Source: Hyphochytrium catenoides (Eukaryota > Sar > Hyphochytriomycetes > Hyphochytriales > Hyphochytriaceae). Taken from it: a stretch of DNA of 64,000 nt. Position numbers and translations under genes: made by a program. The DNA lies in contig FLMG01003335.1 in assembly GCA_900088475.1 (NCBI GenBank), forward strand, positions 23,153 to 87,152. Reading direction: 5' to 3'. Below, one piece after another: positions 58,109 to 64,000 of the stretch. Position 1 is the stretch's first letter. Every line of letters starts with the position of its first letter. Under the pieces are notes generated by a model that had not been told where the DNA came from, did not search any database, and worked only from the letters and a program-made list of their open reading frames with translations.

Positions 58109-60354
58109 CTAAGTGTTAGGCCAATGGGTAGACATTCCGACTGCCGAAGACACGCTCTGCTGGGCCAAGAGACACTCCTTCACCGCTTGCTCGTAACGAT
58201 GAGGGAGATGGTCACTGAACATGCTGGGAGTGATAAAAATTCTGTCAATGTCTCTCTGATCCCGCTCGATCATATGAAAGCCGCTATCCTCGTTGCAAAC
58301 TAGGTGTAGTAAGCGCCCTGTTCAGCCCTAGTTAGCACTGCTGTTGTTCATTTGCCGGGTTGATGCATCTATGTACCTGGAGGATAGAGCTTGTTCTCCG
58401 TGTGGGTCTTCAATTCTGCGTTCAGTGGCTCTTCGGCTGTGGGGTAGCCCAATAAGGCAATGCGGGCTAGTGTCATAAGAGACTTCTGTTCATTCTTGTG
58501 GTGGGTGAGAGTAGCCACCCGCTTTTGCAGCTCCTGCAAGTCATAAAATAGAAATAAAACGACTGACGTGAGTTGCAGAGCTCATCTCCAATAGCAGGTC
58601 TCTTCTTCATGTTGTCATACCACAAAGTGTCCAACTGAGAGCCGGGTAGCGATATCTTCATTGAACGCAAAGGAACTCACTACAGCTCTGACTTGTGGGT
58701 GGGAAGCGAGATCGTAGGAGAGGACACAGGGAGGAGCATAGCAATAGCTCTTGATCTGCTTGTCTCGGACAATGTCCTCAAAGTCATGAGCCAATATCAG
58801 TGTGAAGAGCGCCGCGACACCGGCACCCAAGCTATGACCCCCGATTGCTAATGTGTACGTCGGATATTGTACCAGAAGATCTCGAATTATGGGTAGCTAG
58901 TGCGAGGTGAGAGGGATAATAAGGATCAGGCTCCCATAAATGAGAGGGAGGAAGGTGATGAAGAAAGAAGGCAACCCGAACAATAGCTCCCCCGAGACAG
59001 GAAAGCTGATGGGAATTGAGTTAGCGATACGCTTACCAAGACTGCAGCTTTCATTCGAGCCGCTCGCGCCATGCCAGAGTGTGCGATGCCCTTAACACCC
59101 CATAGGACAAAGTCCTCATTGTCGAAGAGCAAATCTAAAAACCCATATTGACACATTGCAAACGTGAGCTCTCGGACAGCTTGAAGAGTAAGAATGAGAG
59201 TTAGTACCTATCCAAGTGCCATTTACCTGTCAGAAGATCGTTGACATGCAATGTGCCTCGAAACATCACCACTATAGCTTTCGTAGTGTGGTCAAGAGCA
59301 ATGAAGTGCGGCGGGTCTAGGAGGCCACTCTGCCATTTGTCCTCCACAACATCCTGCACCCGAATGCCTAAATGAAGGCTCACCTCAGTAACGTGTCTAC
59401 AGCATTGAGAAAAAGAAAAGGAAGCAGAGGGATCCACGCGTTGGGGATTCGACCGGAAAGTAAATTCCAAGAACCTACCAGCGTGATCGGAGATGGCTGC
59501 CCTGATAATCATAGCGTCCTCAGAGAAGCTGCTAAGGAAGTTGTTCTGTTCCTTAAAGTCGTAAAAGACGCTATTGACCACAGTCCAGCCATAGGCAGCA
59601 CAAGCGAAACGCACGTAACGAAAAGCCTTCTTCAAAAAGCTGAGATCCGAGATCTCTAGGGATTCTCCTGATTTTATAGAGATTAGACACCCAGGGCCAA
59701 GATCAGCAACGATGTAAGAATGGATTTAGGCACCTCTTGCCCTCAGTGCCTTGACCTTGGCCCTATCCATGGGTGCCAGGATAAGCAGGCCTAGCGGACA
59801 TTCAATAAGTTATAGGCACTTAGTTGGACCTTATAAACTTTATCTGTTCGCACCGATAATTGACGCGTAGCCAGAACCATGGAGCCTCAGGTGTCTGTTG
59901 ATAAGCTGAAGCTGCTTTAGGAAGATTTGCACCCGAGCCTCGCTAAGTGCAGGCGGCTGCATATTTTTAGGATGAGTACAGATTGTCAGACCGGCATAGC
60001 AACGATGCGGCGAGACAAAACTGGCCACCGATACCTTGCAATCCGTTTCGTCCTTAGTGGCCTTAAGGTCTTCCCCTTCACATCCCTCTGGAGCCTCGAC
60101 CAAACTCTCACTTTGCGGAATCACCAGTGAAGCTTAAGTGAGTGAGGAGAGTTAGTCGTGCCCAAACTGACACTTGAACCTCGCTTACCTCGTCTCTTCT
60201 GGACTGATGGGAGCGAAGACTCTTGAGTACCTCTAGGGTGAGTGGAGATGAGAAGGAAATATGATGATACTGCAACCGCGGCGCAGATGGCGCATACGGT
60301 GATACTAGCGGCATACTGTGATGGAGAAATCCAGTTTGAAGGCGGCGGAGGCAT
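58109..60354 (-). CDS. Class 3 (diacylglycerol-lipase type) lipase with N-terminal membrane anchor
   Basis: The ATG at 60354 opens a first exon (60189-60354) with a transmembrane or signal-anchor segment (ASITVCAICAAVAVSSYFLL). Downstream exons encode FRYVRFACAAYGW, HFIALDHTTKAIVVMFRGT and HSGMARAARMKAA. They also encode the nucleophile elbow IGGHSLGAGVAALF (Ser of G-x-S-x-G near 58840). A C-terminal SMFSDHLPHRYEQAV then supplies the likely catalytic His, as in DAG lipases. The stop is at 58109 (STHWPNT). Such enzymes release monoacylglycerol from diacylglycerol or act on related lipids at membranes. The position after FRGT and the single anchor, rather than four TM helices, resemble the shorter DAG-lipase beta-like or plant forms. 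The substrate is inferred. About eight or nine short exons; some borders are approximate. Confidence 0.85.
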
Positions 60355-60911
60355 CCTTGAGGTTTGAGGGAGGCTTGTAACGTCACATCCTTTCAGAGAC
60401 GGGGTAAGCTATGACGCTTCTTGAGCCTATGACCCTGCCCCTATCTTCATACTCCACGCGGTGCTATGTCCTTTAAAATCACTAACCAAGCCCTATCCCA
60501 CCTCTAGGCAAGCAATATTCTAGGTCAACTTCTTCTGTCTCGCGCCGCTTGTGGCGGATATCCCATCCGGGAGTTGAGGGAGGTGGTGATGGACTGCCTT
60601 GCCCCTGAGCGCGTCAATAGTAACGACCTGAGCATCATCACCGCAGGAGAAGTGCTGATACTGATCACCGCCACGTAAAAGTAGTTCTCAAGTATTTCTC
60701 AAGGACGTTTGGAGAAAAGGCGGTAACGCCGTTCCAAGCCCCATAGTGGTCAAGGCTAGCCGTTAGCGGAGATGTCGGTTCGGTTCCCGCCAAAACCTTC
60801 AACCTTTGCAATGAATGATGTTCAAAAATGACAGAGACAGGAAACGCTGATGCGAACGACGGACCGTAGCTTTGCACATTTGACGAGAGGAATGCTGAGT
60901 GATGATGGCGT

Positions 60912-61145
60912 TATAGCCTGATGAGAGCAGCAACCCTTACAGAGGAAGCTCAGTGCTCTAGAGGATAGCGTTCAGACCGTACACCTCTCTTTGCTTGCCA
61001 AGCTGGAAGTCCAGTAACAGAGAGCAGCTATAGCCTGATGAGAGCAGCAACTTACAGAGGAAGCTGAGTGCTTGAGAGGATAGCGTTGAGACCGTACACC
61101 CGTCTCTTTGCTTGCAAAGCAGGAGGTCCAGAAACAGGAAGCAGC
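60912..61145. repeat. Imperfect tandem duplication, unit about 117 bp
   Basis: Two adjacent copies, about 60912-61028 and 61029-61145, both begin with tatagcctgatgagagcagc. They share most bases through tctctttgcttgc and the ccag...acag segments. Differences include a few substitutions and small indels. The unit length is a multiple of three, and each copy contains cttacagaggaagct, which resembles a splice acceptor. It ends about 60 bp upstream of the start codon of the unknown coiled-coil gene, so it may sit in its promoter or 5' UTR. Confidence 0.85.
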
Positions 61146-61205
61146 TTCTGTTACTGTTGCCGCCGCTCACTTGGGTAATTTACTATCACCACCATCATTG
61201 GCATT

Positions 61206-62279
61206 ATGGGGCAGATTGGAGAGCTTGCGAAACCAGAGTCATGTCAAAATACGGCGCTAACGCTAGCTACATCTGTCCCAGCAGTCGATGCAGCAGGGTC
61301 GGAGGAGTCCGCTTCAAGAAAAGCGAAACCTAACCCTCTTGAGGTTATGGTGCAGACCCTTCAACAGGCGGTTACGGGGATGTCACAGTCTTTTGCCATC
61401 ACGTTTCGGCAAATCTCCGAGAAGATGGAGCAGACTCAAGAAAAAATGCAGTCAATGACAGAAATGGTGGAGTTTACGATCTCAAGCTTGGTGCAAGTTC
61501 GTTCTCGAGTCCGATACTGTCCACAGCGCCGAAGGCCGGCACTATCTTTGACAATCCAAAACCAGAACAATCTAGCTTTAGAACATGTGTCTCTCTCACT
61601 CAACTGCACAGTAGCCTCCTCCGGTGAGCAGCAAGAGGTCTCTATTGCGGCCTCTTCCGAACTACCTGAGCTGGAGCCAGCTGTGGTCAGGACCGATAAT
61701 GTTTCTTTTACCGGGGTTACGCTCGTTAGCCAGAATTCAGGTAAGGGGCTGGGGCCCTGGACAAAGCCGTCATCGTTAGAAGCAATGTCCAGCGCAACCT
61801 GGAACTTTGACTTATACTTACCAGAGCTAAATGAGTATAATATGGCGGTGACAGTGTCCTTTCTGAGCCCTGGGAGTGAGAAGATTTTACGGTCAACCCA
61901 TCGTTTCGGAGTTTATCTTGTGCACCAAGGCATTGTTAAACCCAAAACCAGACTCGAGATGACAACGTTATCCAGTTTTAAAGGAGAGGAGGTTACTCTG
62001 CACATTTCGCCGTCCTTTGCCAGGGAACTCCTTCAGAGGGCCCCAACAGAGGGACTGGTAATCATGCCCGATGGTTTCTATACCTTGAGCTATGGTGATC
62101 ATTTCCACATTGTCATCATGCTCTCTCCTGATGTGAAAGGGGAGCAGAACAGGCTTCAAGCTGTTCTGTCATATTCAGATTCCTCAATCGACAGCAGCCT
62201 CAGAGATAAATTCCCTCTGCAACTCTTCGGGCACGAAATAACGCAGCTTCATACCGCACACGCTGCAAACATATGCTGA
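61206..62279 (+). CDS. Intronless coiled-coil protein with probable beta-rich C-terminal domain, function unknown
   Basis: A single open frame of 357 aa runs from ATG 61206 to a TGA at 62279. Residues about 1-45 are Ala/Ser-rich. Residues 50-100 form an amphipathic helix with heptad-like spacing (SFAITFRQISEKMEQTQEK). From about 110 to 345 the sequence alternates hydrophobic and polar residues in short strands (ALSLTIQNQNNLALEHVSL, WNFDLYLPELNEYNMAVTV, RFGVYLVHQGIV, HIVIMLSPDV). This suggests a beta-sandwich fold, possibly two related halves. No catalytic motif, signal peptide or TM segment is seen. I do not recognise the family. A vesicle-coat or ciliary adaptor role would be speculation. 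Confidence 0.7.
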   Translation: MGQIGELAKPESCQNTALTLATSVPAVDAAGSEESASRKAKPNPLEVMVQTLQQAVTGMSQSFAITFRQISEKMEQTQEKMQSMTEMVEFTISSLVQVRSRVRYCPQRRRPALSLTIQNQNNLALEHVSLSLNCTVASSGEQQEVSIAASSELPELEPAVVRTDNVSFTGVTLVSQNSGKGLGPWTKPSSLEAMSSATWNFDLYLPELNEYNMAVTVSFLSPGSEKILRSTHRFGVYLVHQGIVKPKTRLEMTTLSSFKGEEVTLHISPSFARELLQRAPTEGLVIMPDGFYTLSYGDHFHIVIMLSPDVKGEQNRLQAVLSYSDSSIDSSLRDKFPLQLFGHEITQLHTAHAANIC

Positions 62280-63309
62280 GTTGAGTTGGGTTGGTCCACT
62301 CCTTGGGCCAAATGAATAGCCACTGTTCTATTATATCAGCTTAGCTAGCACTGAGAGACGACGATGGGCCGCTTGGAGCGACACTGTCGCCCATCGACGT
62401 GACAGCACAAGTAATAAAGCTCTGTAAGGAAATGGTACTTGAGTATTATAAAATCTGAGAGGTATCTTCCGACTGACTGATATCCAAGCGCAGATGGAAT
62501 TGCCAATCCCCTGTTCTAAGGGCTATCTTCTACTCAGAATACTTCCCCCGTTACGTTGTAGCTGTGGATGTTTTTTGAGGTATGACGCTTCAAACTTCTG
62601 GTAAGACTTGGCAGCTCAAGAATATCCATCCCGCCTTTTATTAAAGCGGATATTAGCTTTGAGAGATAGAAGTAGGGAGGACAGCTTTTATCTCTTATCT
62701 TCGACGCCTTGCATTGTCGGGCTGAACATGACAAGAAACACTCTTTATCACCGTGCACGTCCTGGGTCTTCCTCCTCCTCTGGTACAGTCGTAGTGTAGA
62801 GTGTAGACTAGCTGACGACATCATCAGCACATCAGTTCCCTTGATGGGCTGTCTCAACTTCTTGTCGTGAGAGGGAATCCCTTTCTCACCCACATACTCG
62901 GTTCTCTCACCTCAACCCTTACTAGTCGTACACCAAAGAGCTGCAGGCCTCAATAGCCATGACGAAGCCATCATTTTCCCTTCTTTTTCCCATTTGTCCG
63001 TCCTTATACTCTTGGCAATTAATTTATGTTATCCCTTCCTTCCTATCCTTTGTTATTCTATGCTAGGTGTGCGATAACTGTCTGTCCCACTTGTTCTAGC
63101 GTCATTACCAGGTGTTGTTCCTCTGTGTTCGGCCTTTCTTGTTTCCCTTAATCTGTCAGCCAGTGATAGCCAGTAGGAACTAGCTACTTTATAGCTTCCT
63201 CACTCTGTCTGCTCATTCGCTGTGTCTCTAGGTACTACGAGTAATGTTCCGTCAGCTCTCAGCCCTCAACTGCATAAACTCTCGAGATGTGCGGGTGCAG
63301 TAGTTCTAA

Positions 63310-63600
63310 GGTCTAGGCGTTCTCTCTCTCTTTCTCATCTCACTCTAGAATATAGACTCTCAACTTTTTTCTCTCTTATCACTCTCTCTCTCTTTTGCTG
63401 TATGTGCCTCCTCTCTCTTAATAACTCTCTTTTCTACCTCTCTCTCACTCTCCCTTTTTGTCCCTCTCCACTTTCAACTTTGTAACTCCCCTATTTTCTT
63501 CTATCTCTCTCGCACTCCCTCATATCCTGACAACGCTTGTAAGTGCTTGTCTCTCTCTCTGTCTCTCGGCTCTGTCTCGCACTCTGTCTCGCTGGCCTGT
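63310..63600. repeat. CT-rich low-complexity tract
   Basis: A long pyrimidine-rich stretch with many tctctctc runs on the plus strand. Similar tracts near 1558-1640, 4083-4120 and 56560-56740 suggest that such repeats are common in this genome. Confidence 0.8.
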
Positions 63601-63947
63601 TGACCAGCACTGGTGTTATATCGGAACCAAAAATCGGCCAAAATTGGGTATTATTACTTCGGATCAGGGCTTCCCAGCGCCCACTGTCCAAAGCTGTAGA
63701 CTCAAAGGGTTATTACTATTGACAAGTCCCACCTGGACTGTGTTGTGAAATATTGATGAGCTTATGATGGTGGCTAGGAGATTGTGCGGTATTAGTTTGT
63801 ACGTATCTGTTCCTTTACAAATAGCTTTGAATAAGCGACAAGTGCGCATTATGGTGAGAATTCGTGTAGGAAAGCCTATGCTCTCCACCAGATCTCCCCC
63901 AGGCATTTGTCGTGACCTTTCTCTCTTCTTCTGTCTCCTTTGTAGCC

Positions 63948-64000
63948 AAGGAAGAGAGAGAGAGGGCGAAGAGAGAGAGAGGGCGAAGAGAGAGAGAGAG
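63948..64000. repeat. GA-rich minisatellite at window edge
   Basis: Runs of gagaga are interrupted by gggcgaa, giving a unit of about 20 bp repeated at least twice up to the end of the window. The array is cut by the window border. Confidence 0.8.

Larger units (their letters stand above)
62280..64000. other. Downstream low-complexity region
   Basis: No gene was recognised. Frames are short, and many are translations of the CT-rich tract at about 63310-63600. The first few hundred bases are presumably the 3' UTR of the unknown coiled-coil gene. Confidence 0.5.

Noticed and set aside
60705-60800. tRNA-like stretch with TAGTGGTC and GGTTCGGTTCC box-like sequences
   Set aside because: The spacing between the A- and B-box-like parts is too short, the anticodon stem is only four pairs, and the T stem does not pair with the downstream bases.
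1-64000. CRISPR arrays, insertion sequences, operons
   Set aside because: No direct-repeat and spacer array, transposase gene or polycistronic layout was seen. The window is spliced eukaryotic DNA.

Overview
The window is nuclear DNA from a eukaryote. Nearly every recognisable gene is split by short GT-AG introns, mostly about 50-220 bp. The gene content is eukaryotic: tetraspanin-like protein, taxilin, UFL1, PPR protein, COX11, PLAC8 protein, DAG-lipase-type lipase and MORN protein. Genes lie on both strands with gaps of about 0.2-2.6 kb and many CT/GA-rich low-complexity tracts. No bacterial operons, CRISPR array, rRNA or convincing tRNA was found. The lineage cannot be fixed from the sequence alone. 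The MORN protein, the C-T-F-x-P repeat protein and a GST-like domain fused to a bacterial-type methionyl-tRNA synthetase fit a flagellated or alveolate-like protist. That placement is inference.

Layout, 0-21 kb: a tetraspanin-like four-TM protein (+, 2115-4031); an IQM-like calmodulin-binding protein (-, 4443-6904); a repeat-rich cytoskeletal-type protein (-, 7651-11423) head to head with a MORN-repeat protein (+, 12665-15337); two poorly resolved minus-strand genes (15.8-18.9 kb); a PLAC8-family protein (-, 19157-19912); and a possible short membrane protein near 20.3 kb.

Layout, 21-46 kb: methionyl-tRNA synthetase with a GST-like N-terminus and a long low-complexity C-terminus (-, 21916-27405), then a gene-poor 2.6 kb stretch. 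Next is a mitochondrial neighbourhood: a divergent inorganic pyrophosphatase (+), COX11 (+), a PPR protein (-) and an HSP78-type ClpB (+). A 90-aa protein (-) and a TPR protein (+) then diverge from overlapping start codons.

Layout, 46-64 kb: taxilin (-) head to head with UFL1, the UFM1 E3 ligase (+); a small acidic Ser-rich protein (-); a class 3/DAG-type lipase with an N-terminal membrane anchor (-); a 117-bp tandem duplication; an intronless coiled-coil protein of unknown function (+); and a CT/GA-rich tail without a recognisable gene.

I rebuilt exon by exon, with frames that close, the tetraspanin-like, IQM-like, MORN, pyrophosphatase, COX11, ClpB, TPR, 90-aa and acidic-protein genes. 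For MetRS, PPR, taxilin, UFL1, lipase and the C-T-F-x-P repeat gene, the span and most coding exons are secure but some junctions are not.
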